Shown: piece by piece, positions 52,174 to 60,554 of the stretch | Layout of the letters: each line of letters begins with the position of its first letter | Position numbering within the stretch: position 1 is the stretch's first letter | Assembly (NCBI RefSeq): GCF_900111235.1 | Contig: NZ_FOJI01000005.1 | Coordinates: 124,001-188,000 of the forward strand | Direction of reading: 5' to 3' | From: [Clostridium] fimetarium | GTDB taxonomy: Bacteria > Bacillota > Clostridia > Lachnospirales > Lachnospiraceae | Length of the DNA stretch: 64,000 nt | Program-made: the position numbers and the translations under genes | The notes under the pieces: model-generated | Told to the model about the DNA's origin: nothing | Database searches by the model: none | The model's input: the letters and a program-made list of their open reading frames with translations, nothing else

Positions 52174-52902
52174 TTATTTTGTACAATAATATTTAATTGC
52201 CTTCCCAACGAACGCAGCAGTTCCTTCTCCACCGGCATGATCAATGTTTTCTGCAAATCGGCTATCGCCAGTATACATTTGGCCAAGACCTGAAAGAATT
52301 TCATTTGTACAATTATAGAAATTAGCTGTTATCGTATTTTGCAGGGCTTTCACCTGATTTTGCGCTGATTCAGACTCGGGTGACTCTTCTAGCAACATTC
52401 CAAATCCAACGAAATTCTGCATAAGCAAGGTAGTAGCATTTCCGAAATCCTCCTTTGAATCATTCTTTGATTTTGATTCAAACTCTTTATAGGCCTCTGT
52501 TTGGCCCCAACTTGCTTTCGCTTCTGCGGCGTATTCATCAATTTTTGATGTATCAAATGCTTTAAAATCCAATTTTTTTACCCCAATCATTTTTATTTCA
52601 AGAGCAAGGTCTATCAAGTTATCTAGGTGTTCCTTTTTTAACTGAAGAAGCTTTATTTGTTGCTCCAATGCTTTGTTTTTATCAAAACTTGAACAGTCTA
52701 GAATTTCTTTGATTTCTTTTAATGGAAATTCCAATTCGCGGAATAATAAAATATGTTGTAAACGTTCTAGCGTTGTATCGTCATACAGTCGATAGTTGGA
52801 TGCTGTTACATCACAAGGATGCAACAAGCCTATCTGGTCATAATAGTGTAGTGTGCGCACACTTACACCTGTTCGTTTGCTTACTTCATTTACCGTTAAC
52901 AT
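52174..52902 (-). CDS. MerR family regulator with TipAS-type drug-binding domain
   Basis: A 242-residue TipA-like regulator. The MerR HTH is at residues 1-70 (VSVRTLHYYDQIGLLHPC), a coiled coil at ~75-115, and a helical TipAS/antibiotic-recognition domain at ~125-242. TipA proteins bind thiopeptide-type compounds and activate transcription. The gene ends 11 bp from the end of the convergent amidase gene. Its promoter has the 19-bp spacer and a perfect dyad, so it likely controls itself; no other target gene is adjacent. Confidence 0.9.
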   Translation of the reverse strand: MLTVNEVSKRTGVSVRTLHYYDQIGLLHPCDVTASNYRLYDDTTLERLQHILLFRELEFPLKEIKEILDCSSFDKNKALEQQIKLLQLKKEHLDNLIDLALEIKMIGVKKLDFKAFDTSKIDEYAAEAKASWGQTEAYKEFESKSKNDSKEDFGNATTLLMQNFVGFGMLLEESPESESAQNQVKALQNTITANFYNCTNEILSGLGQMYTGDSRFAENIDHAGGEGTAAFVGKAIKYYCTK

Positions 52903-52928
52903 ATTCCTTACCTCCTCTTGTTAATTGT

Positions 52929-52959
52929 ATTATAAACTATTACGTAACGTAAGAGTCAA
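52929..52959 (-). promoter_or_regulatory. MerR-type promoter of the TipA-like gene
   Basis: On the minus strand TTGACT (52959-52954), a 19-bp spacer and TATAAT (52934-52929). The spacer contains the perfect dyad TTACGTAACGTAA (52940-52952). Confidence 0.8.
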
Positions 52960-52995
52960 TTGTTTTTTTAAAATAAAATCAAAAAGTAATATTAA

Positions 52996-53025
52996 GGCCC
53001 ACGCTTTCATATACAAGCGCGGGCC
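52996..53025 (-). terminator. GC-rich hairpin after the Asp/Ser repeat gene
   Basis: GGCCCACGCTT pairs with AAGCGCGGGCC (one mismatch) and is followed on the minus strand by a T-rich stretch. Confidence 0.55.
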
Positions 53026-53115
53026 AAACTCATTTATAAGTTGATTTTATATAATCGAATGCTTCGTTATTATCTTCACACCTATAAATTAGAAATTTTA
53101 TTGGACTTAAATATT

Positions 53116-53475
53116 TTAGCTATTACAATAAACATTTACATAAATATTGCATTTCCCATCACTATAGACAGGTTTCTTTTTCGACATACATTTAAAGTCA
53201 TTGTCGCTACGGTCGCTGTCGCTACGGTCGCTACGGTCGCTGTCGCTACGGTCGCTGTCGCTGAAGTCACTGTCACTGAAGTCGCTGTCGCTGAAGTCAC
53301 TGTCGCTGAAATCATTATCTTTTTTGCATTTATTACAATAGATATTTATTGAAACATTACATCCACAGTCATTTTTTTTTGAATGTTTTTCCCAATCACA
53401 GCTCCAATCCCAATCATCTTCGCAGAGGTCGTCATCAGAAGTGGACCTTTTTTTACTACTACTTAAGTTAAACAT
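53116..53475 (-). CDS. Asp/Ser repeat protein with Cys-rich ends
   Basis: A 119-residue protein of unknown function. The middle is a run of FSDSD and RSDSD repeats, flanked by Cys-containing segments (CGCNVSINIYCNKCKK and KCNIYVNVYCNS) that resemble each other. There is no signal peptide. AAGGAG lies before the ATG, which favours this strand; the opposite strand is also open but has no ribosome site. A CATAAAATA box upstream resembles the sigma-K -10 element. A small spore-coat type protein is a fair guess. Confidence 0.6.
   Translation of the reverse strand: MFNLSSSKKRSTSDDDLCEDDWDWSCDWEKHSKKNDCGCNVSINIYCNKCKKDNDFSDSDFSDSDFSDSDFSDSDRSDSDRSDRSDSDRSDNDFKCMSKKKPVYSDGKCNIYVNVYCNS
53202..53312. 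repeat. GTCGCTACG/GTCACTGAA-type tandem repeat
   Basis: Short repeats in multiples of three bases, encoding the Asp/Ser units on the minus strand. Confidence 0.85.
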
Positions 53476-53506
53476 AATATAAAGCTCCTTATTAATTAGT
53501 ATAATA

Positions 53507-53526
53507 TATTTTATGTCATAATCAGA
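53507..53526 (-). promoter_or_regulatory. Possible sigma-K -10 box of the Asp/Ser gene
   Basis: CATAAAATA on the minus strand (53515-53507) fits CATAnnnTA. The nearest mACm element is about 15 bp upstream, one base short of the usual spacing. Confidence 0.3.
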
Positions 53527-53647
53527 ATGGTGTTACAAAATAAGTTCTATTGTCGAAATTTATAATCAAATTAAATATTTTTAGGATTTATGGTTATAAT
53601 ATTACATTATTACCTTGCACAAGTCTGAAATAAGAGGGAGATTTATT

Positions 53648-54037
53648 ATGAAGAATAAAGATATAATAAGCCAAGCATATAAAATTAGTGATAAATATAA
53701 TGTGATATTAAAAGGAAATATAAAAATCTGTGGAAATGTAAATTGTATATTATTTGCACATTATTGTAAGAGTACTTTATTTTACAAAGATTTTTTCCAT
53801 GTTTCTAGTTCTATTTTTCGAGTGAATAAAATTGCAAATAAAAATTTAAAAGAAATAAAAAAACTTCTAGTACGAAATGGATATAAGAAAGTATGGAGCA
53901 AAGGTGTTTTCTCTTTTTATGGTGATTTACGACCATTAGCTGTAGAAGCAGGATTTGGAAAGTGGTCAGAAAGTGGGATCATTTCAAATGAAAAATACGG
54001 TACAGATTTTATGATTACAGCCATTTTCTATCAATGA
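53648..54037 (+). CDS. Small QueG-like (epoxyqueuosine reductase-type) protein
   Basis: A 129-residue protein, unknown as a whole. Its C-terminal part, DLRPLAVEAGFGKWSESG followed by EKYGTDFM, matches the conserved LAxxAGxG..G.....YG block of QueG and reductive dehalogenase-like corrinoid proteins. The ferredoxin-like 4Fe-4S part of those proteins is absent; only scattered Cys occur (ICGNVNC). The ATG at 53648 follows AGAGGGA; an in-frame TTG at 53615 has no site. It may be a stand-alone domain or a truncated gene. A strong terminator follows. Confidence 0.65.
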   Translation: MKNKDIISQAYKISDKYNVILKGNIKICGNVNCILFAHYCKSTLFYKDFFHVSSSIFRVNKIANKNLKEIKKLLVRNGYKKVWSKGVFSFYGDLRPLAVEAGFGKWSESGIISNEKYGTDFMITAIFYQ

Positions 54038-54063
54038 TTCAAATTATAATTCATTTACAAAAA

Positions 54064-54105
54064 GATAATTGGTCTAGTAACGCTACTAGGCCAATTATCT
54101 TTTTT
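54064..54105 (+). terminator. Intrinsic terminator after the QueG-like gene
   Basis: 16-bp stem with one G-U (54064-54079 with 54084-54099), then six T. Confidence 0.9.
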
Positions 54106-54138
54106 AGGTTAATAGTAAATGAATTAAATGTGTATTAT

Positions 54139-57100
54139 CTATCTTTTTTTAATTAACTTAGAAATATCATCTTGCAAAGCAATCAGAGCCGGAAGTAGTA
54201 TCGGCAGAAAAACAAAGCATAATGTTACGAGACCTACAATTACTGCAATGGCTAATTCAATTAAAAGGTATAATCCTGATGGCATTAGTGTGGCAAATGT
54301 TCCACCTAATATGATTCCGGCGGATATTACTACGCCACCTACATTTTTTGATGCAAGGATAATTGCTTCCTTTGGAGACAGCTCAGGATACTCCTTATAA
54401 CGCATCAATAGGAAAATACTATAATCAACACCAAGCGATATAATTATAATGAAGACGAAAAACGGTATATAGGAAGATGTACCTTCGAGTTTAAATATAT
54501 TTTGTACGACAAAGTTAGTTACATTCATTCCAATATAATAAGCACCAAGTAAGGCACCAATTATATAAGTTGGAATCCAAAAGGATCTGATGATTAGAAG
54601 AAGTACAAGGAAAACACATATAAGTATAATCACTTTTGTTCTATTCAAATCACTGGTTAATATTCGATTCATATCATTGGTGACAGAGCTTGGGCCTGTA
54701 GTTCCCAACCTTGAATATGACAGAACAGTTCCATTCAGTACATCAGGTAATGTATCATTTATGGTTTGAATCGTATTTGCTGCATCCATTGAATATGGAT
54801 CATTATTCAAAATGACTGTTAACTTTGTTGTTTTCCTGTCACTCGACATGTAAGTATCTAAAGATTTTTTGAAATCGATGCTAGTTAAGGCTTCTTTTGG
54901 GATGAAAAATGTCTTAGAGCTTGTTAATTGTGACATAAATGCACTTGTTTTTCCAAGGCCATCGGATATATCACTAAGTCCATTACTACTTTGGTCAATA
55001 CCACCTTTTAACTGACCCATTCCACTGGAAAGCGTAGTCAAGCCGTCATAAAGTTGTTGTTGACCATCTTTTATTTTTCCGACACCAGATTTCATAGCTT
55101 CCATATTTGCAATTATTTCTTTTTGCCCGGCACTGGTCGCATTTAGTCCATCAGAAAGAGCGGTAGCTCCATTTTCAAGTTGATCTAGTCCACTCACTAT
55201 TTGCGATTGTGCTTGAACAAGCTGATTTAGGCCATCGTTTGCACGCTGGAAATTTAAATTTAAAGAATCATAGTTTTCGCCTAATACTTTTAATCCTCCA
55301 TTTAACTGAGCCAAACCGGTTTCAAGAGAAGAACCTGTAAGCTTAAGTGCTAAGTATTGCTCATCCGTGGCTAATTGATCTGAATATTTTCCACCTAATG
55401 CTTCAATCAGCTGATTCATACCTCCAATACTTTGTTGTATGGTAATCAGTTGCGGTTCAATGCCCTTATAGCCTTCCCTTAATTGAGCGTATCCTCCTTG
55501 AAGCCCAGATAAACCGCTGGAAATAATTGAAATATTATTATTAATCGTACTAAGACCTGTTTTTAATTGTCCGATACCATCACTGATATTAGCAGCACCG
55601 CCTGCACCTTGAATCATTCCGCTATCAATTTGATTTAGGCCATTAGTCATACTTCCAAGACCATTTTGTATATCACCGGTTCCTTTTACCAAGTCATTTA
55701 CGCTCGAGAAATCTGGTGTAGTTAAGTTCTTACTGATGGTATTCAAACCATCATGGATTTTTCCAACTCCATCTTTCGTTGCGTTGAGTCCATCAGTAAC
55801 TGTCTTTGTTTGATCACTGATATAGAATGCGTCAATTGGTTCACTAGTTGGTTGCGTTGCGCTAGAAACTTGTTTGACTCCATCTATACTTTTGAGCCTT
55901 TCTGTAAGTTGGTCTATCACTGCCATAGACTCATTATTATCCAAAGCATTAATGCTTTCAATAGCAACAGTAGTTGGCATAGCTTGACCTCTGCTGAAAT
56001 GATCACCTACAATATTAAATCCAACAGCAGCCTGTGATGAATCACCCATTTCCTTCAGTGAGTCGAACGTTATTTTTTGCGTATTAAAGTAAATAGAAGG
56101 GATAATGATCGCCAATAGTATTAGGGTTGAAATGACAGGGTGGCGAACTGAAAAAGTAGTAGTTGTTTCCCATAACTTGCTCTCCTTATGTCCAGAAGTA
56201 TTTTTAGAAGGCCAAAATAATCGCTTTCCTAAGGTCTTCATTATAAATGGAGTAAAGGTTAGAATCTCTAGCAATAAAATTGCAGTTCCGATCGCAACAA
56301 CAGTTCCTGATTGGTATATTCCATACTCTGCAAAGCTTAAGCTAAGAAATGCAATAAATACGGTAAGTATGCTGAAAAATATAGTCTTACCAGCTGTTTT
56401 GTAAGTAATAGCAATGGCTTCATCAATAGAATAACCGTGGCTTAATTCTTCTTTAAATCGATTAAAGAGCAGTATATTATAATCGGTTCCAATACCAAAT
56501 AAAATCAGAATCAGCAGCATTTGTGTAAGGCTGGTTATAGGGAAGTTAAGCTTATCAATCAGTTGTGCCGCAATTCCCATAGAACACATATAGGATACCC
56601 CTACGGCTAAGAGAGAAACGATTGGAGTGACAATGGAGCGAAACATGAGCATGAGTATCACTAGAATAAATATAACCGTAATAATAGCGCTCTTGGCTAC
56701 TCCTGATTCTGTTGTTTTTAAATAATCATTTGTTATAAAATCTTCTCCAGTGAGGTAGTAAGTCACCTTTACATCGGTTAGCTTACTATCTATTAGATTT
56801 TTGATATCATCTACTTCTCGCCCTTTTTTGTCAAGGTTAAAAGGAATCATTAAAGTTGTCTCATCACTAGACAAGATTGAACTCTTTGCTTCAGGTATGT
56901 TGAAAGGATCGACAATATTATCCATACCAAGTTCAGCCTTGTCAGCTTGAATTGTTTTCAATCCATTTTCAATTTGCGTCATATCATCATTTGTCAGTTT
57001 ATTCTCGTTAAAAAAAACGATGATATTGTTTTTTCCAGTTGCTGTGCTCATATTGTTTAGAATAGAAGCTCCTATTTTTGAGGGACTGTCAGCACTGACA

Positions 57101-57219
57101 TCACCTTGCCCTCTTAGTCTTAGTATTGCATTAATATCAGGTTGAAAAACCGTAAGTAGAACTGCCGCGATAATCCATACACCAAAGATTACCCAACGCA
57201 TTTTTAATATTATTTTCAT
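54139..57219 (-). CDS. MMPL/RND family exporter
   Basis: Large membrane transporter of 1026 residues. Two sets of transmembrane helices (TM1 at ~8-25, then ~180-370; and ~850-1020) have RND-type motifs GIGTDYNILLFNRFKEE and SLGVDYSIFLLMRYKEY. A long outer region (~470-740) is built from repeats such as GLNQL and LxxG every 11 or so residues, as in YhgE/Pip-like exporters. It probably exports a drug, lipid or peptide. TAGGAGA precedes the ATG. A TetR gene lies directly upstream, with TGAAC-N4-GTTCA sites in the gap. Confidence 0.9.
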   Translation of the reverse strand: MKIILKMRWVIFGVWIIAAVLLTVFQPDINAILRLRGQGDVSADSPSKIGASILNNMSTATGKNNIIVFFNENKLTNDDMTQIENGLKTIQADKAELGMDNIVDPFNIPEAKSSILSSDETTLMIPFNLDKKGREVDDIKNLIDSKLTDVKVTYYLTGEDFITNDYLKTTESGVAKSAIITVIFILVILMLMFRSIVTPIVSLLAVGVSYMCSMGIAAQLIDKLNFPITSLTQMLLILILFGIGTDYNILLFNRFKEELSHGYSIDEAIAITYKTAGKTIFFSILTVFIAFLSLSFAEYGIYQSGTVVAIGTAILLLEILTFTPFIMKTLGKRLFWPSKNTSGHKESKLWETTTTFSVRHPVISTLILLAIIIPSIYFNTQKITFDSLKEMGDSSQAAVGFNIVGDHFSRGQAMPTTVAIESINALDNNESMAVIDQLTERLKSIDGVKQVSSATQPTSEPIDAFYISDQTKTVTDGLNATKDGVGKIHDGLNTISKNLTTPDFSSVNDLVKGTGDIQNGLGSMTNGLNQIDSGMIQGAGGAANISDGIGQLKTGLSTINNNISIISSGLSGLQGGYAQLREGYKGIEPQLITIQQSIGGMNQLIEALGGKYSDQLATDEQYLALKLTGSSLETGLAQLNGGLKVLGENYDSLNLNFQRANDGLNQLVQAQSQIVSGLDQLENGATALSDGLNATSAGQKEIIANMEAMKSGVGKIKDGQQQLYDGLTTLSSGMGQLKGGIDQSSNGLSDISDGLGKTSAFMSQLTSSKTFFIPKEALTSIDFKKSLDTYMSSDRKTTKLTVILNNDPYSMDAANTIQTINDTLPDVLNGTVLSYSRLGTTGPSSVTNDMNRILTSDLNRTKVIILICVFLVLLLIIRSFWIPTYIIGALLGAYYIGMNVTNFVVQNIFKLEGTSSYIPFFVFIIIISLGVDYSIFLLMRYKEYPELSPKEAIILASKNVGGVVISAGIILGGTFATLMPSGLYLLIELAIAVIVGLVTLCFVFLPILLPALIALQDDISKLIKKR

Positions 57220-57358
57220 ATAAATCTCCTATATAACTATTTTATTTTTAAAAAAAAGTATAACTACACTTGCTTAGTAGTTTGTCACCGCCTTTCAATA
57301 AATGTAATGTGAATTTTTATATAATTAGGTGTCTTTAAAATTACCACATATAAATAAG

Positions 57359-57372
57359 TGAACATTCGTTCA
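57359..57372. promoter_or_regulatory. TetR operator candidate 1
   Basis: TGAACATTCGTTCA, 5-bp inverted repeat, in the upstream region of the MMPL gene. Confidence 0.7.
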
Positions 57373-57438
57373 TTTTTAAAGTCACGTAAATTCATTGATA
57401 AAACATTTTTGATATAATGGTATAATATATTGCAGTAA

Positions 57439-57452
57439 TGAACATTGGTTCA
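57439..57452. promoter_or_regulatory. TetR operator candidate 2
   Basis: TGAACATTGGTTCA; the arms extend to AATGAAC/GTTCATT. It lies between the tetR stop and the MMPL gene. Confidence 0.7.
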
Positions 57453-57487
57453 TTATTACAATCAAAAAAAAAGAAAATGTTAGAAAA

Positions 57488-58078
57488 TTAAATTCGTTGA
57501 TCAATATCTGTGAAAAATATATTGATTAATTGGTCAATAAGAAAGCTGATCTCAACACCATCATCGTAATTTTTCAAAATGGTATAAACACCTTCAATTA
57601 AAGTTGTGGAAAGTACATAAGTAATGAAAGTATCTTTAACTACAATGTTTTTTTCTTTCAATTGAGGTAAAAGTTGTTCTTTTAGAATGTTGTCTGTCAA
57701 CAATACCATATGCTCTTTGATATTTTCATACTTTGAACCTTTGCTTTTATCTAGAAGAATTAAAAGTTCTGAACTGTTCTCCTTGAAGATATCCAAAATT
57801 TGAACCTTGATATCCATTATTTCACCAATCGGATTGGAGCAGGAATCAGTTGACTTCTGAAGATTCAATACATTCCTGAATAGTTTATTATAAACGGGTT
57901 CAATTATCGTATCAAATAACTGTTCTTTATTATTAAAGTATCTATACATGCTACCTGTTGAAATTCCAGCGTTATGGGTAATATTTCTTATGGAAGCATC
58001 AAGAAAGCCTTTGTCTTTGAATTCTTGAAAGGCTGCTTTTAGTATTCTTTCTTTTACATCTTCTTTTAGATATTGCAT
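57488..58078 (-). CDS. TetR family regulator of the MMPL exporter
   Basis: A 196-residue TetR protein. The HTH is in residues ~15-55 (FKDKGFLDASIRNITHNAG, then STGSMYRYFNNKEQLF); the rest is the helical ligand domain. The ATG at 58078 follows GGAGG by 7 bases; an in-frame GTG at 58096 precedes that site and is rejected. Matching inverted repeats lie in its own leader (58082-58095) and twice before the MMPL gene, so it should repress both itself and the exporter. Confidence 0.92.
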   Translation of the reverse strand: MQYLKEDVKERILKAAFQEFKDKGFLDASIRNITHNAGISTGSMYRYFNNKEQLFDTIIEPVYNKLFRNVLNLQKSTDSCSNPIGEIMDIKVQILDIFKENSSELLILLDKSKGSKYENIKEHMVLLTDNILKEQLLPQLKEKNIVVKDTFITYVLSTTLIEGVYTILKNYDDGVEISFLIDQLINIFFTDIDQRI

Positions 58079-58081
58079 GAA

Positions 58082-58095
58082 TGAACCTCCGTTCA
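58082..58095. promoter_or_regulatory. TetR operator candidate 3 (own leader)
   Basis: TGAACCTCCGTTCA, same arms as the two sites before MMPL, placed over the ribosome site of tetR. Confidence 0.65.
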
Positions 58096-58107
58096 CTTTT
58101 GACTTGT

Positions 58108-58136
58108 ATTATAGCTCATAATAATATAAATGTAAA
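58108..58136 (-). promoter_or_regulatory. Promoter of tetR
   Basis: On the minus strand TTTACA (58136-58131), 17-bp spacer, TATAAT (58113-58108). The operator begins about 12 bases downstream. Confidence 0.65.
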
Positions 58137-58138
58137 CA

Positions 58139-58519
58139 TTAGGAATTATCTTCGTTGTAATTTTCATATTGTGCGGTAAAATAGTTTATCTTACAAGCAA
58201 CTTTTTGCAAATGTATTTGCATCTCCTGAATTTGTTCTTCAACATTTCTTTTATGTTCTATCAGCAGATCACATCGTTTTTTTAGCGTTTCGTTGCCTTG
58301 TAAGCTCAACTCAACAAAATCCTTTATCTGTTTAATTGACATTCCAGTATTTTTAAGGCAACAAATCAGCCCAATCCATTCCAAATCATATTCCGAATAC
58401 CGACGTATTCCACTTTCACTCCTACTTACGGAAGGTAGCAAGCCCTCTTTTTCATAATAACGTAAAACATATGGCTTTAAATTCGTTTTTTCCGATACTT
58501 GTTTTATAGAATAATTCAA
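58139..58519 (-). CDS. MerR family regulator beside an aldo/keto reductase
   Basis: A 126-residue MerR protein: HTH in LKPYVLRYYEKEGLLPSVSR, dimerisation helix at ~85-115. It is similar in length and layout to the MerR protein of the lar operon. Divergent from the aldo/keto reductase gene at 58712, whose promoter has the MerR-type 19-bp spacer, so activation of that gene is expected. The tetR promoter lies directly against its 3' end. Confidence 0.9.
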   Translation of the reverse strand: MNYSIKQVSEKTNLKPYVLRYYEKEGLLPSVSRSESGIRRYSEYDLEWIGLICCLKNTGMSIKQIKDFVELSLQGNETLKKRCDLLIEHKRNVEEQIQEMQIHLQKVACKINYFTAQYENYNEDNS

Positions 58520-58546
58520 AATTTTCTCCTTAATTAAATGTTATTA

Positions 58547-58577
58547 TTGACTTAAAGTTGACGTTAAGGTTTATAAT
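58547..58577 (+). promoter_or_regulatory. MerR-type promoter of the aldo/keto reductase
   Basis: TTGACT (58547-58552), a 19-bp spacer and TATAAT (58572-58577), with a CTTAAAGTT/GACGTTAAG dyad (7 of 9 positions) in between. Confidence 0.75.
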
Positions 58578-58711
58578 AAATAGTATACATTATGCTAAAA
58601 TGTAAATCAAGATATATCTAGGGATAATTATTCGATAAAAATTTTTGTGTTTTTAATCTAGGTATCTGCAAATAATGCGAATTACTTTCGCAAAGCAGAG
58701 AAGGAGCAATA

Positions 58712-59563
58712 ATGAAATCAATAACAGATTGTTATGAATTACAAAATGGAGTGAAAATTCCATGTGTGGGTTTCGGTACATGGCAGACGCCTAATGGAGA
58801 AATTGCAGTATCTTCGGTAAAGGAAGCTATAGCGCTAGGATATCGTCACATTGATACAGCTGCCGGATATGGTAACGAAGAAAGTGTCGGCATTGCTGTA
58901 AAGCAAAGCGGTATCAAAAGGGGAGAACTTTTTATAACGAGTAAACTAAATAATCCAGATCATGGTTATGTGAATACGTTAGCAGCTTTTGAACAAACTA
59001 TGAAAAATCTAGATATGGATTATCTTGATTTATATCTTATTCACTGGCCAAATCCTATCAAATACAGAGATGTATGGCAAGAAACCAATGCAGGATCATG
59101 GAAGGCAATGGAGGAATTGTATGCGGCCGGGCGCATTCGTGCTATTGGAATTAGTAATTTCTGCGAACGTCATATAGAAGAGCTTATGAAGACAGCAAAA
59201 ATCGCACCAATGGTTAATCAAATAAGACTTTGCCCAGGAGATACACAAGATGAGATAACTACTTATTGTAAATCTAAAAATATTTTACTAGAAGCATATA
59301 GTCCACTTGGAACGGGTAAGATATTTGAAGTGGAGGAATTGAAAGTGCTTGCAGACAAGTACGGGAAGTCGATTGCTCAGATTTGTATCCGTTGGAGCTT
59401 ACAGATGGGATTCTTACCTTTGCCTAAGTCAGTAACAGCATCCCGTATTAAGGAAAACACCAATATTTTTGATTTTGAGCTTTCAGCACAAGATGTGCAG
59501 GCAATTTCAAATTTAAAAGGTTGCTGTGGAACTGCTACCAATCCTGATACAAAAACATTTTAA
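58712..59563 (+). CDS. Aldo/keto reductase
   Basis: NADPH-dependent carbonyl reductase, 283 residues, of the classical (AKR5-like) type. The catalytic tetrad is in DTAAGYGNEE (Asp, Tyr), ITSKLN (Lys) and LIHWPNP (His). The NADP-binding end PLPKSVTASRIKEN is present. No Fe-S domain, unlike the other two aldo/keto reductases here. AAGGAG precedes the ATG. Controlled by the divergent MerR gene (inference from the promoter). The SDR gene follows in the same direction after 41 bp. Confidence 0.92.
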   Translation: MKSITDCYELQNGVKIPCVGFGTWQTPNGEIAVSSVKEAIALGYRHIDTAAGYGNEESVGIAVKQSGIKRGELFITSKLNNPDHGYVNTLAAFEQTMKNLDMDYLDLYLIHWPNPIKYRDVWQETNAGSWKAMEELYAAGRIRAIGISNFCERHIEELMKTAKIAPMVNQIRLCPGDTQDEITTYCKSKNILLEAYSPLGTGKIFEVEELKVLADKYGKSIAQICIRWSLQMGFLPLPKSVTASRIKENTNIFDFELSAQDVQAISNLKGCCGTATNPDTKTF

Positions 59564-59604
59564 TAGAAATTAACATATATGTGTAAAAATAATATAGGAG
59601 CGTA

Positions 59605-60462
59605 ATGTGCATGAAAAAAGTAGTGATAACAGGCGTAAGCGGACGGCTAGGCCCCTACGTAGTAGAACATTTTGTGGAGATGGGATATGATGTTTTGGGA
59701 GTTGATATAACCAAACCAAAGCAAACCTTATCAAAATTTATGACGGTTAATCTAATGAATATTGGAGAATGCTATGGTGCACTGGCCGGTGCGGATGCCG
59801 TTGTTCACCTTGCAGCAATTCCTGTAGCATACAGTCATCCTAACGAGGTGACCTTTCAAAATAATGTGATGACCACATATAATATCCTTGAGGCGGCAGC
59901 AGGACTAGGTATCAAGAAAGCTGTGATTGCGTCAAGTGAATCTTCCTACGGAATCGTGTTTACCAAGCAAAATATGGAACCTCAATACGTTCCGATGGAT
60001 GAAGATCATCCACAGCGTCCGGAGGATTGCTATGGATTGTCTAAAATCGTAGCGGAGAAAACCGCAGAAATGATAAATCACAGATGTGGTATGCAGATTG
60101 TCTCGTTACGTATCGGTAATATTATTGCTACTGATATGTATAAAAATTTTCCTGGATTTATTCGCGAGTCAAATAAACGCCGCAATATCTTATGGAGTTA
60201 TGTAGATGCACGAGATATTGCAGTTGCGTGCAGATTGGCTATTGAAACAGAAGGGCTTGGATATATTGCACTCAATCTATCGGCAGACGATACAAGTATG
60301 GATATTAAAAGCAGTGAACTAATGAAAGCAGAATTTCCAGAAGTAAAAGACATTCGCGTACCGCTTGACAATTATCACACTTTGCTTAGCAATGAAAAAG
60401 CTAAGAAAGTACTTAATTGGCAACCCATTCATAGTTGGCGTGATAATATATCAAATATCTAA
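59605..60462 (+). CDS. NAD(P)-dependent epimerase/dehydratase (extended SDR)
   Basis: Extended short-chain dehydrogenase of 285 residues. The nucleotide loop is ITGVSGRLGPYV; the catalytic Ser and YxxxK are in SSESSYG and YGLSKIVAEK. Substrate not known. Starts at 59605 or at the in-frame ATG 59611 are equally supported by the AGGAG site. It lies 41 bp after the aldo/keto reductase and is probably cotranscribed, giving a small MerR-controlled reductase unit. Confidence 0.88.
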   Translation: MCMKKVVITGVSGRLGPYVVEHFVEMGYDVLGVDITKPKQTLSKFMTVNLMNIGECYGALAGADAVVHLAAIPVAYSHPNEVTFQNNVMTTYNILEAAAGLGIKKAVIASSESSYGIVFTKQNMEPQYVPMDEDHPQRPEDCYGLSKIVAEKTAEMINHRCGMQIVSLRIGNIIATDMYKNFPGFIRESNKRRNILWSYVDARDIAVACRLAIETEGLGYIALNLSADDTSMDIKSSELMKAEFPEVKDIRVPLDNYHTLLSNEKAKKVLNWQPIHSWRDNISNI

Positions 60463-60554
60463 GTTTGCAAAGTAGATTTAATATTTTAGAGGAACCTAGT
60501 AGAATATAAAATGACATGACAAAGCTTTTGGTGCTAAATAGAAAAGGAGAAATT

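Noticed and set aside
53041-53352. Plus-strand ORF of Val-Ala-Thr repeats
   Set aside because: It mirrors the Asp/Ser repeat gene on the other strand, has no ribosome site, and its start region is the GC-rich hairpin side of that gene.
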